From NCBI GenBank assembly GCA_002099365.1, contig MSED01000002.1, forward strand, positions 2,666,001 to 2,730,000: 64,000 nucleotides of DNA, in the 5' to 3' direction. The position numbers and the translations under genes are program-made. The DNA is from Phialophora verrucosa (taxonomy: Eukaryota > Ascomycota > Eurotiomycetes > Chaetothyriales > Herpotrichiellaceae). The notes under the pieces are model-generated. The model was not told the origin of the DNA, searched no databases, and saw only the letters and a list, made by a program, of their open reading frames with translations. This document shows, piece by piece, positions 21,945-32,320 of the stretch (the stretch's first letter is position 1; each line of letters starts with the position of its first letter).

Positions 21945-24900
21945 TCAAGATCTATGCGTGACCGACGTGCCAAACTTCCGAACCTTGAACCTGTGTGCGA
22001 GAGGTACGTCATGCTCCGTCTTCTGATCGTGAAACTTATCAGGTTCCTTCCCAGCATCGCTCTCGTGGAATGCGCCAAATATTTGGGCCGCATGCGCTTC
22101 CGCACGTGGAGTGCCGGGTAACCGGGTGTTGAATGCTGCCCTCGAGAATTGGCTGGACACGTCAGGTCTGGATTTTTCTCGTGGTATCACGTATCCGCCC
22201 CGGCTCCTTCGATGCTTTGTAGCAACTCTCAACGCGCGCGGCATGTTTGATGACACACGAAATTCCGTCCTGATATCTTCGGGCGCCAGATTGAACACGC
22301 TGTAGAATTGTCCTGCCCACTGAATGACCTCTTCCAGGTCGGCATGGGGTTTTCTGCGCTCTTTCCTCGCCGCGATTTCGCTGAGAGCCTGTCTCACAAG
22401 AATCTGTAAAGTACGGCTGTTTGGAACAACAACTTGAGTGCGATCTAGTGCCACTTTATCGGAGTCGATGTCGGCTCCCACGACAGGGATGTCCTGGCTG
22501 TCGCTTCCCGTGATAGCTGTTCCCATAGTTTGACTACCGGAAAATCCGAACCCACCTTGTGGTAATCCTGAATCGATATTGAGTGCTGATGAGTAGGCAA
22601 GTGGAGTTGGCGCAGTGGAGGCAGTCTCGATGGAGCTCTGGGGAGACTCAACCGACTTCATATCCCCAGTAGTGATCGACGTATGGTTAACAGGCCTAGG
22701 AGGGACTGCAATCTCCCCCTCGACTGGCTCTTCAGTTTGTGATTCCAGATACTCCTTCTCGTCGTAATCATCGATATGTTCGTCAAACATGGTTTCGTCA
22801 TTGTCGGGCAATTGTCCATCGCGCGCTGTGTCACATTCCCTCGGATCCTTACAGAACAAGTGCCAGATATTGCGACCCTCGAGTGCGCCTTTGGTCTCGA
22901 CTATGGCAGCGTAGACCACGTTGAATGTGTCCGGGGCGAGATGAGGTTCGTTGCTAACAGGAAACCTTGATTTGAAGTTACTCAACATGTCCGGTACCCT
23001 GCTGTCTGCCACGTTTTCCAGGAGACGTAACAAATAGCCCACCTGCTGCTTGAAAACCCTCTTTTGATCGATTCTGAAGCTTGCTGCTGAGGAGTCATAG
23101 AGGCCATCTAAGACTGTTGAGAACAGTAGAAGGGCCTGTGTGAGGTCAGAGTCCGATTCATCTTGCAGCAAGACCTGGGGGTCGACCTCCAAGCGTAAGA
23201 TTGTAGCTGCGAGACAGGCAACGATCCGTGGGCTGTAACCGCCACCGTCCGCCTGCTTCAGTTCTTGCAGCAATTGTGCAGCCCTGTGCCATTCCCGCAT
23301 GCTGATGTAGCTCATAACAAAAGACCTCAGCAGATTGACTGTCATTTTCCTGGTAGAGGCCGCGCAGATTGAGAAAACTCTCTCTAACAGGGGAAGGTCA
23401 CCCTTGGCTGCGGCATACCGAGCCAGCGCGGCTGCAATAGAAGGCTGTCCCCAGACTGAAATCGGCAATGCAGCTCCATCAATATCATCTGAAAAGACAA
23501 GCCAGTCCCCAAGCCCAAATAGCTTGGCACTGCCGACCAAATCAAGGAAACCTGCCAGCTTGTAGGCAGGAAGCTGTCCATAGGATTTCAGGAACTCGTT
23601 CCGTCCTCTACCAAGTCTGGAAGTGAAGAAGCCGTCTTCCGGACGAAGAGACAGAGCAAGGAACTCTCCAATAGCCTGCAGCTTGTTCCCATCAACAGTC
23701 TTCTGAATATCTGTAAAGGTGTCGACTGCTTTCTTGACGAGATTGTTTTCGATGCAAGCTTGAAGAGCTTGATGGAGAATGCCGGCTTGCAGCTCTGAAC
23801 GATCCAATATAAAATCGAACGTAAGCCCAGGTTTGTGACGGGATTGTTCCTCATCGAGCTGCAGATTGCGGAGATGGCTCAGAGTTGATGTCCAGGCATG
23901 CAAGGCGTTGACCTGACCCTTATCATACAAAAGCTCGGTCTGAAGCAGCCGAACAGCAAGATAGTCAAGGTACGTCGGTGCAACACTGACAGGCCCTAAG
24001 AAAGACACAAGATCTCGGAGGTCGTTCTGAACTTCATGGACGGACGGTGCATCATCCGCAGTCTGCGAGTTGAAACAGTTGATCACACTGTCGGCAACGG
24101 CAAGAACGACTTCAGCACTGATGAACTTGCACTGAGTGCCTGCCAGAGTGTGTAACTCTCCGCTAGCAGCTGTCTCGCTAGGAGCCTGTCCCTCTGGTTG
24201 AGCCATCTGATTGTGCGCATTCCGATGCACTCCTCCATCCAACCAGGGAACAGCCCGCCAGGAATTTTCCAAATCTTCGCGTAACGCCTTGAGGATCCGG
24301 ACGCCGGTCGATGCAAAACCTGCCTCGACACAGCACCAGAGGATGAATTCAACCCAGACTTCAGGACCCAGCTCTCTTCCCTTAGATCTTAGAGGACTGC
24401 CTGGTGGTTCGGGGAAGAAATTCCAAGGACTCCTCTGACCCTTTTCGGATCGAGCAGACACTTCGTCCTGGTAAGCATGCCAAACAGCATCCGAGAGTGT
24501 TGACAGAATTTTCGAGTTTAAGAGATGCAGAACTGGCGGTCTTTGGACATGTGTGGTCTCTTGTGGCGGGAAGTGAGCATAGATATTTGCTGGGACGAGC
24601 CCCAACTTGTGAATGAGCGCTAGGATCTGGTGGACGGTATTCATGACCTGCTTGCGCTCATCTGGACTTTGCTTGGAAGACGCAATGACAACATCAGCCA
24701 GAAACGACCAGACGAGCTCCATAGCAGTCGAATTGTCGTCCTCCTGCAAGGCGTTGTCGGAGAGTCCTATGGAATTTCCCAGAGGCCGTCGTCTCACGTG
24801 GAAAGTACGTTCGAGCTCAATAGGCGCACTATTTCCCTTCCGCAATGACCCATCGGGCCAATCGATGTTGGAGGGCAGCTCGTCCTTGAAGGGTTCATTG

Positions 24901-25442
24901 GCTGCGAGCGCAATCTGCTTCAGCAGCACCTCAACGAGGTGGACAACGGCCTTGTGTCGACGCTGATGTAGCACCATAAAGGTCAGAACATTCACACCAT
25001 TCTTTCTGCGGCCACGCCTGAGTGTGGCGACCACATCGGCAAACAGAGGCTCGCCGGTGATGACGGTTCGTGATTCGAGAAAATCCAACTGACTTAAGCC
25101 CCGCGGAAGGTATCTTTCCAGTTGGGCTATACAGTCCTCAACAGAGCTTCGACGCGGCTTCTTTGTATTCCTCCTATTCTCTCGTGAGATCCCTGTTCTA
25201 TGTCCATGCTTCGCATCCGCACGATCGCCTGTGTCTCCAGAATTGATTGAGACATCTCGAGATGGGTTATTGAGGCTTGATTTGAAGAACGTTTGCGAAC
25301 TGCGAGTCGAAAAATTGAGGTAGGTAGTCTTGCGGATGACAGCGACCTTGCTATATCCAGGCTGCAGGGTCGACAGATGCGAAACAAGCAAGGTGTTGCG
25401 GGTTCGACTTCTGGAGGGAAATTGCTCAAAGCATCTGCGCAT
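21945..25442 (-). CDS. Large predicted mitochondrial protein with helical-repeat character
   Basis: Single exon, 1165 residues. The first 50 residues are rich in Arg, Ser and Thr and poor in acid (MRRCFEQFPSRSRTRNTLL...), fitting a mitochondrial targeting sequence. The middle (about 130-800) is mostly alpha-helical with repeated hydrophobic pairs and short loops, like the degenerate PPR or other helical-hairpin proteins of fungal mitochondria. About 820-960 is acidic and Ser/Pro-rich, and the C-terminal 150 residues are basic. A role in organelle RNA metabolism would fit, but no canonical PPR motif can be pointed to. It is divergent from the transcription-factor-like gene, sharing a 402-base spacer. 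Confidence 0.75.
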   Translation of the reverse strand: MRRCFEQFPSRSRTRNTLLVSHLSTLQPGYSKVAVIRKTTYLNFSTRSSQTFFKSSLNNPSRDVSINSGDTGDRADAKHGHRTGISRENRRNTKKPRRSSVEDCIAQLERYLPRGLSQLDFLESRTVITGEPLFADVVATLRRGRRKNGVNVLTFMVLHQRRHKAVVHLVEVLLKQIALAANEPFKDELPSNIDWPDGSLRKGNSAPIELERTFHVRRRPLGNSIGLSDNALQEDDNSTAMELVWSFLADVVIASSKQSPDERKQVMNTVHQILALIHKLGLVPANIYAHFPPQETTHVQRPPVLHLLNSKILSTLSDAVWHAYQDEVSARSEKGQRSPWNFFPEPPGSPLRSKGRELGPEVWVEFILWCCVEAGFASTGVRILKALREDLENSWRAVPWLDGGVHRNAHNQMAQPEGQAPSETAASGELHTLAGTQCKFISAEVVLAVADSVINCFNSQTADDAPSVHEVQNDLRDLVSFLGPVSVAPTYLDYLAVRLLQTELLYDKGQVNALHAWTSTLSHLRNLQLDEEQSRHKPGLTFDFILDRSELQAGILHQALQACIENNLVKKAVDTFTDIQKTVDGNKLQAIGEFLALSLRPEDGFFTSRLGRGRNEFLKSYGQLPAYKLAGFLDLVGSAKLFGLGDWLVFSDDIDGAALPISVWGQPSIAAALARYAAAKGDLPLLERVFSICAASTRKMTVNLLRSFVMSYISMREWHRAAQLLQELKQADGGGYSPRIVACLAATILRLEVDPQVLLQDESDSDLTQALLLFSTVLDGLYDSSAASFRIDQKRVFKQQVGYLLRLLENVADSRVPDMLSNFKSRFPVSNEPHLAPDTFNVVYAAIVETKGALEGRNIWHLFCKDPRECDTARDGQLPDNDETMFDEHIDDYDEKEYLESQTEEPVEGEIAVPPRPVNHTSITTGDMKSVESPQSSIETASTAPTPLAYSSALNIDSGLPQGGFGFSGSQTMGTAITGSDSQDIPVVGADIDSDKVALDRTQVVVPNSRTLQILVRQALSEIAARKERRKPHADLEEVIQWAGQFYSVFNLAPEDIRTEFRVSSNMPRALRVATKHRRSRGGYVIPREKSRPDVSSQFSRAAFNTRLPGTPRAEAHAAQIFGAFHESDAGKEPDKFHDQKTEHDVPLAHRFKVRKFGTSVTHRS

Positions 25443-25844
25443 GACCCGGAGGATAGATTGACTCGGGAGACATGTGAAGAGTCTCTACCGTGAAAAATTG
25501 AAACAAAAGCAACGGTGAGAGAGGATCGTGGCCATACGTAGGGAAGGGAGTCTCCTCGATGCTCGCGTAGTCAATGATGTCGTCGATTTTTCCAGGTCGC
25601 GAGGCTTGTCGCGAAACTTTTCAGCCTGCGGCCCGAAGCAAAGATGAGGACGCCAAAGGCCCAATCATAAGCTGCGTATATCGCTGTCTGACCAACGCCT
25701 GTTCTGGCTGCTCACGCTGCACTATTGCATATACTCCACGTCAGACAAAATACTTTTCATGCAAACAATCTCACCTGTCTCACCACCTTCTCAGTTCCCA
25801 GACCTCTCTCACCTCTGGAATTGACATGCCCTTGTCTCAGGGTC
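25443..25844. other. Divergent promoter spacer
   Basis: 402 bases between the mitochondrial-type gene and the transcription-factor-like gene, which point away from each other. Both promoters should lie here. No clear site stands out. Confidence 0.5.
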
Positions 25845-27520
25845 ATGAAGCGGGGAGGACGAGGCCACCTCCAAAACAATGGCGGGAGCTTCCAATTTAT
25901 TAATGTTTCGCACCCTGAAGAGTCCAAGCAGAAAACCAACCAAAAGGCAATCCGGCGTCATGTTATGACAAGAGTTGCCGATTCGCGCAGAAAGCGTCCG
26001 CAATCTTGGACGTTTGTGCTGAAGACACCTGAACCCCAGCTCGGGGATGTCTCAGTCGCAGAAAGCCTCCCCCAGGACCTGGTAATGCATCACAATCCAG
26101 GATCGCAATGGAGCGAAGAAGTCCCCCGAGCCTTGCATCCCTACAGCATATTTCCTGTGGACACGGACTCAAGGGCCCGGCAGCTGATACAGTTCAGTAT
26201 GTTTCCTCGTGGTCTGGCAGTGACTGTTTCCAGGCTCATTTTACCCCAGTGCATGTCGAGGGCGACTATCTTTACCGACCGTTTCGAAACGAGTGGTGGG
26301 CAATGGCAGTTGTAGACTGCACCGCGTTCTACCTCTCATTAGCAAATGCTGCGCTGTTCTTCCACCAGCGGACTCTCCACAAGGGCAGCGAGTACAGTGA
26401 CTTCGAAGAGTCCTCGAAATATTTGAGTCTGTGTCTGAACCAAGTCGCAGAGAGGCTTAACCAAGGACCCGACAATGTCAGCGAAGGTGTCATTACCACC
26501 GTGCTTGGTTTTCTCTGCCACGATGTCCGTTGACCCGAGCTCAATCTTAGAAATCTTTGATAACAATATGGCAGTCTTCTATCGGCAGATGGGACCGATA
26601 TGCCATGCACATGGACGGTCTGCAGAACATCCTTCGACTCCGTGGCGACTTCCAGCGTCTTAAGAGCACGATCGCGATGTTCGTGTCTTGGTATGTATCA
26701 CCAGGTATAGAAAGCTCTATACCTACTAGACAGGAGTTTGACTGGTGGCAGGTTCGATGTGCTCGGGTCCTCGATGTTTGACAAGAAACCGCGTTTCCCA
26801 GTACCTCCTAGCTCCGCCACATCGAACCTACACCAACCCGTGCTATCTACATCTCTGCAGGATGTTGTACTGCAACTCTCGCGCGGCTCCGACGAAGATG
26901 CCAATCTAGCAACTGCTCTCCAAGCCGGTGAACAGATGGCTATATTTGTGAACCAGAATGCGCATCACCCAGGATTCTGGAAAGACGGTGCAGCAGCAGC
27001 GCGACACATCACGCCCATCATGCATCTTCTACTATCGCTGCCTCGACCAACCGAATTTGATGCTGCAGGCAATATATCACCAAAGACCACACTCCTTGAG
27101 CTGGTACGGCTTGCCCTACTTATCATGTTGACAAGGTTGAAGAAGGCGTTCTCGCTTGTTTCGGACGAGCTTCACACCCTCCTGGAACGATTTTCGATAA
27201 TCGTCCGTGCTGCACCATGGGTTGACAGCCGATTTCCGGAGCTTTCTCTGTGGGCCTGCATTATTGTTGCAACGATGGAGCCATCTGAGCGGTGGAGGAA
27301 TGCTCACGTCAGTCCCATTTCCACTCTTATGGGATATATGGGGATTCAATCCGGGGACGACGCCGTCGCATGCGCAAAGCAGCTCATCTGGATTGATGCA
27401 TTGATGGACACTGGCTCTATGAACCTCCAGTCCGAGGTCAACTGTGCTGCTTCTTCCCTCCCGGCCTCCCCCAAAGCTCCCTACTTCATTGAACCCGTTG
27501 TATCCCTTCGTGCAGCCTGA
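25845..27520 (+). CDS. Fungal transcription-factor-like protein lacking a zinc cluster
   Basis: Four exons: 25845-26196, 26250-26524, 26575-26690 and 26752-27520. Introns of 53, 50 and 61 bases leave 1512 bases, or 503 residues. The N-terminus has the pattern FINVSHPEESKQKTNQKAIRRHVM followed by SRRKR, seen at the start of many fungal-specific regulators whose Zn2Cys6 cluster is missing. Exon 1-2 leads into YRPFRNEWWAMAVVD; exon 3 gives RWDRYAMHMDGLQNILRLRGDF; exon 4 begins after SW with FDVLGSSMF and then a Pro-rich FPVPP. This is the Fungal_trans_2-type helical region. The zinc cluster is absent, so DNA binding is unproven. It converges with the dehydrogenase gene, 54 bases apart. Confidence 0.85.
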
Positions 27521-27574
27521 GCGACCATTGCTGTGGCGACTCTTCCACGCATATTTATTGATCTTGCTGCGGTT

Positions 27575-28576
27575 TCAAGCTCCGGTAATACCTCCTGAAA
27601 CAGAGATGAACTGGCCAGTGATCCACCGACTCTTCTCCGATGCCAGAAGCAGGACAGCGTCAGCGATATCTTCTACCGTTCCCATTCGCTCTTCTGCCCT
27701 CGTCATTGGAAGGAGGAAGTTGTGCGCAGCATCGGCCACTGGACCCTTGGGCAACCCGTCTGTGATTATACCAACTCAGCTTCGTTGCGGAGTCTACGGG
27801 AGTCTCTTACCTGTCGGCACCGGCCCTGGGGCGATAGTGTTTACTGTAATCCCGTAACCACGTCCGAGCTATTGGCACAGAGATTAGCAATGGTCCCAAA
27901 ATCTAAGGAAGACACAGTATCGGGGGAGTTGTGAAAATCCTTCAGCCAAAGATACACACCTCCATGGCCGTGGCGTAAGCCAACGTGTCCATCGCAGCCT
28001 TGGAAGCACTGTACAATGGAATCGGCGCCATCCCCAACTTGGACGCGATCGAGCCGATGTTGACAATGCGGCCACCGCGAGGCATGACTGGAACGACCGC
28101 TTGCGTCATGTAAATCGACGCAAAAACGTTCACTCGGAATGTCCGTAGCACATCATCCTCTGTTGATTGCATTAACGGGCCTGTGGCGCCCCCGCCTGCG
28201 TTGTTCACTTTCGGCCTCGCATCAGCTTTGCCGGGAACCTGACACACAAGGTGCAACTCGGAGCATAAGGGAACAACGCACCGAGAATATCAATCTTCTC
28301 CACCTGAAAAGCCTTCAACGCCTTTTGAACAAGGCCGGTAGCACCTCCAGGAGTGGTCACGTCGGCCTGGAACACAGCGGCTCTACCACCATCTGCCTCG
28401 ATCTTCTTGACAACCTCTGCTGCTCGAGGACCCGTCGCCTCAGATACATAGTTGATCACAACCGAGGCACCATTCCGGGCGAGAGCAAAAGCAATACCGG
28501 CACCAATGCCGTTCTCTTTGCCGGAACCCGTAACGATGGCGACTTTGCCGGCGAGGGAAAGGGTGTCTGGCGCCAT
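27575..28576 (-). CDS. Short-chain dehydrogenase/reductase
   Basis: Four exons: 28576-28282, 28207-27960, 27868-27811 and 27759-27575, with introns of 74, 91 and 51 bases, give 261 residues, the normal classical SDR length. The nucleotide site is TGSGKENGIGAGIA near residue 17. NNAGGG follows the first intron. The catalytic Ser lies in NIGSIAS and the YxxxK pair in YSASK. VNTIAPGPVPT and a C-terminal ITGQFISVSGG complete the fold. It resembles NADP-dependent fungal ketoreductases of the versicolorin/naphthol type, but the substrate is unknown. It is a complete gene although no single frame shows more than half of it. Confidence 0.93.
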
Positions 28577-29651
28577 GGGTGACTGGTCAACAACGGAGTC
28601 TTGGAGAAGAGGAAGAAGAATCGGTCAGAGATATACAAGGAGCAGCGTCTGTTAGAGAGAAAGCTGGAAAAGAAACGATGTCCTCAGAGTCCATTTTATA
28701 TATCCTCAAGGAATACTCCACACGGCGATCGGTAGAAGCATGCCGAACATAATTGGCCGAACGCAAGTCCAAAGTCCACAGACGACGAAGATGCAACCTC
28801 ATCCAGTTGCTCTCGACAAGTACTTTCGTCCACCGCTTTCCCGATGTACAAATACAATGATTAGATTGTTTGAGTGACCCCGTTCCGCAGGACCCCCGAT
28901 TTCGAACCATACCAGGAACGGAAAGAAGAACCCCCTGTCGTGCATGAAGTGGCTGATTTCTCCGCGCCCGATTGGATCAGCTGTCCTGATCCGCGTTGAC
29001 GCCGACACACCCCACCGCCAGGCACATTTCCATGGCTGAGTCCACAGAGAGACCATGGCATACAAACTACAGAGAGTTTTGGGTCTAAAGAGAGGACCTC
29101 CGTCCGACGACTCAACGGACGATGCACCGCACTGGGTCCGGCACCACATGGAATGCAAGCCAGCGTGAGAGAGTGAGGTAGGCAGAACTCGAGGCGCCAG
29201 GGAGGGCGGACAGGACGGACGAAATATACTTATGCTGGGAGAAATTGATCGTTTAATAGCAGCAAAGCCCTGCGAGCATCGCGATTCAAGGATCGAGCCA
29301 CGATCGTTGTTGGAGGATTAGTTCAAGCTGTGGAATGTCTTGCCTCACTCCTCCAAGGTCCGGTTCTGAGATTCCATACGTGTATATACTGTACATTACC
29401 AACCAGCGGAGCGAGACCAGCTCGATTAGACTGCATTATAGCCCATGCCTTGACTTTTCCGAACCACTCGGTACAAGAGTCTGGATTCTCGTCTACGTCC
29501 TTATATTAGTGGTAGGATGTCCAATGCGCAGCTCCCGACTCCGAATGACGCGCGAAATTCGCGCTTCCCGTCGAAATATCATCGACCCGTAGATCATATA
29601 CAGATCACAGGTCGTATAGTATGTACTTGGCGGCGCCTGTTCTACCTCGTG
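28577..29651. other. Intergenic; minus-strand TATA box at about 28695-28702
   Basis: About 1.07 kb. The sequence reads TATATAAA on the minus strand roughly 120 bases before the dehydrogenase ATG, a likely promoter element. The rest has only short opposed frames with no recognisable product. Confidence 0.5.
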
Positions 29652-31200
29652 TCATTTCGTCCTAAACTCCTCCACCGAAGACACTTCCTCCACAGGGTGT
29701 TTGTTCAGACTCTCGTATAATTGCAAGTAACTCCCGATCAAGAATGCCCAGGATCCCCTGCATCGAGTAATAGGTTAGCACCATGATCTCACCAATGTCC
29801 TGTGCGCCCAGATCGAATGGAACGCACAGTACAACACAACACGACATAACGTAGCGCAAGAGGTTGACGGAGTTCAGGGATCTAGGAACTATGGAAGACT
29901 TCTTACCAAAACGTAGCCAACCCGGCCTCGTACTGGGCCCCCGAATTCTTATACGCCATGCCAAGGGCACCGCACAGCGTGAAGCCCAGCGCGCCCACCA
30001 GATTCCAAAATGCGATATGCCAGCCGAGGAGGTGCGGGGCCGGCTTCCACCACTTCTGCTGCGTCTCGAGCATGTAAAATGTGCTGCTGACGATGAAGCC
30101 ACTCCCGCCAATCACTTGAGGGATCCAGTACGCGGCGTTCAGCCTCCACTCGGGCTCGAGATGGTTGATGATGCCCGGGAGGGCAGTGAATCCCGACACG
30201 CCGAAGACGGTGGCGCCGAAGAGCTGCGCACAGCCGGCAAGGAAGCCTAGTTCGTGAAAATAATGAGTGCGCAGGTCGTGCCAGGAGGGCAACCAGCGCC
30301 ATTGTTTCTTTGTGTCGTCTGATGGTGATTTCGGGCTTGGTTTGGGTAGTACTTCAGGGACGGTCAGCCGGGAGGGCTTGCCCACGAAGTTGTGTCGGTT
30401 CTGGTGGTGGTGGTGGCAGTGGTCGCGGTTCGCGATGACGCGGAGCCGTTGTGGGCCGGCGCGTTCATCGTCGACGAGTTGTTCAAGGGCCCAGCCGAAG
30501 CATCCGGTATTGTTGGCGTTGACGGCCTCGAATATCAGTAGGATAGAACCTACTTCGAAGAAGACGATCGCGCCAATGAAAGCCGTGATGCCGCCGCCGT
30601 AGTAAATTTCGCCGTCGAATTCGGTCGAGGGGGCCACGTCGGGGAGCCAGACGAAGAAGCCCTATTGACATTTGGTCAGCTAATCACTTCACATCAAAAG
30701 CGACGTCATGCATCGATTCTCGCAAACCGTACATTCATGACCCAGACGACGCTGCCCCATGTGAAAATAAAGGCCACGAGCCAGGAAATGTCCCACACGG
30801 GGTAGCAAGTAAATGTTCGGATGATGTTCTTCAGGACCTCCCTTGGATGCGACGTCCGCCGTGGTGCCAGGAACGGAGCCTCCTCTCCAGGGTGCGGCCG
30901 CCTGACAAGTAATGGATGGCGACCCTTCCGATTATCGCGCGACCGCCATAGAAAGCCGATGTCCTTGGCGGGAACATCAGACCTCTCGAATTGCTTGGGG
31001 ATTCCGTGCTCGTTGACGCTCTCGTTCGGTGTGGTGGTATCGTCGGATGGTGTTGGCTTCGACGACGCCAGATCAGAGTGGTTGAAGTGTCCCCTCGTGG
31101 GGTTGAGAAAGGCAAAGGGGCCTTCAGCACGCAGGAGTGTCAATCTGTCGTCACTCTCAAAGGGCTCGCGCCAGTGGAAGTGCGTATTCCTGGGTGGCAT
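29652..31200 (-). CDS. Polytopic membrane protein of unknown function with His-rich loop
   Basis: Three exons: 31200-30733, 30661-29907 and 29757-29652, with introns of 71 and 149 bases (the latter with a GCTAAC branch site), give 442 residues. About 130 soluble N-terminal residues precede the first hydrophobic segment (DISWLVAFIFTWGSVVWVMN). The intron joins this to GFFVWLPD. Further segments are near GGGITAFIGAIVFFEVGSILL, HELGFLAGCAQLFGATVFG, AYWIPQVIGGSGFIVSSTFYML and WNLVGALGFTLCGALGMAY. The last intron restores FWGSWAFLIGS and a short tail. A loop after the second or third segment holds DHCHHHHQNRH, a candidate metal-binding patch. Similar proteins are widespread in fungi but unnamed. 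Confidence 0.82.
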
Positions 31201-32320
31201 CTTCGCGATGGATCACTGAGACAGACGCAATTGCCGTAATGCAGCCAGCCGTGTTACTATAAATCAAGCTCCCTCTCGTCCATCATTCGTTGACAGTATG
31301 ACAGCTACAGGAGGAAACTCGAGAAGCCTGGAAGCGCGAAGGTTGCGAGTTAAAATGCAGATGACGACGTCGACGTATGAAATTTTTAGCCTGTCAGGCG
31401 TGTTTGTTCCCTGTTTCCCTATTCGGTCAAGGGCGCCTAACCTGTCCGGGCTTGACTCAGCTGCCGCCGCCCTGGGCGCTCCAGGGCTTTAGTTAAGCGA
31501 GTGCCCGTAACTCGCTGTTCGGGCGCCAAGATGTGGCTGTCTAGGCTTGCCTAAAACTCTGCTTGCACGCACTCTCTTCTTTCTGCATTGGCACATTCGC
31601 CCACACCGCGTTGTCATCGAGTTTGCTGACTGAGCGGGCTTTCACATGCTTACTACGCAATTTCGATCCTCGTGCTGAGGATGGGCACCTGAAGTGACTG
31701 TTCCAGCATCTAGCACTTGTTTCCAGGGGCAGAATGCATTTGATGACCACCTTGTCAGCTCTAGACCTTGAGCTTGCGAACCTGGCAGAGAGCACGTATG
31801 CTCACCTCAAGGCTACAGATTCAAGCCTGCTTTTATGGCCTCAATAACGGTCCAACGGTTGTTCTATCTTTGCCGAGCTTGGTGGTGAATCAGGGTTGTC
31901 GAAGTCTCCGATTGTCACGCGGAGAGTTTCCTTTTGCGCAGAAGATGCAGTTGTTCCCCGTCTTTGTTATTGAATGGTGGATGATCTGGCCTATATTACC
32001 GTTCTCAACATGAGGCGCGGGGCATCTCCATTTGTGTAGCGCAAGGACAATGCATTCTTTCGATATTGCTCAGACAGCAGCAATATGATGAGCTGAAGCT
32101 GAGGGCGGAGGAACAGACGAGCCATTCAAAGGTGTGATATTGGTTTGGGATGGTCCCGAGACCCTCGGATAAAACACATGGAGGTGGAACGGTGAAAGGA
32201 TATGTTTGAGTTTCTGGTATGCTGATGAATTCTTAGAGCAAGCTGTAAATCGCTTGGAGATATTACTATCACTCAATGCACCAGTCCATCTGATGACCCT
32301 GGATCTCCCGCAAATCATCC
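31201..32320. other. Intergenic, no supported gene
   Basis: About 1.1 kb between two minus-strand genes. Only short frames, none protein-like. Confidence 0.55.

Noticed and set aside
28880..28910. TTCGAA loop resembling a tRNA T-arm
   Set aside because: The flanking five-base stem does not pair and no acceptor or anticodon arm could be placed.
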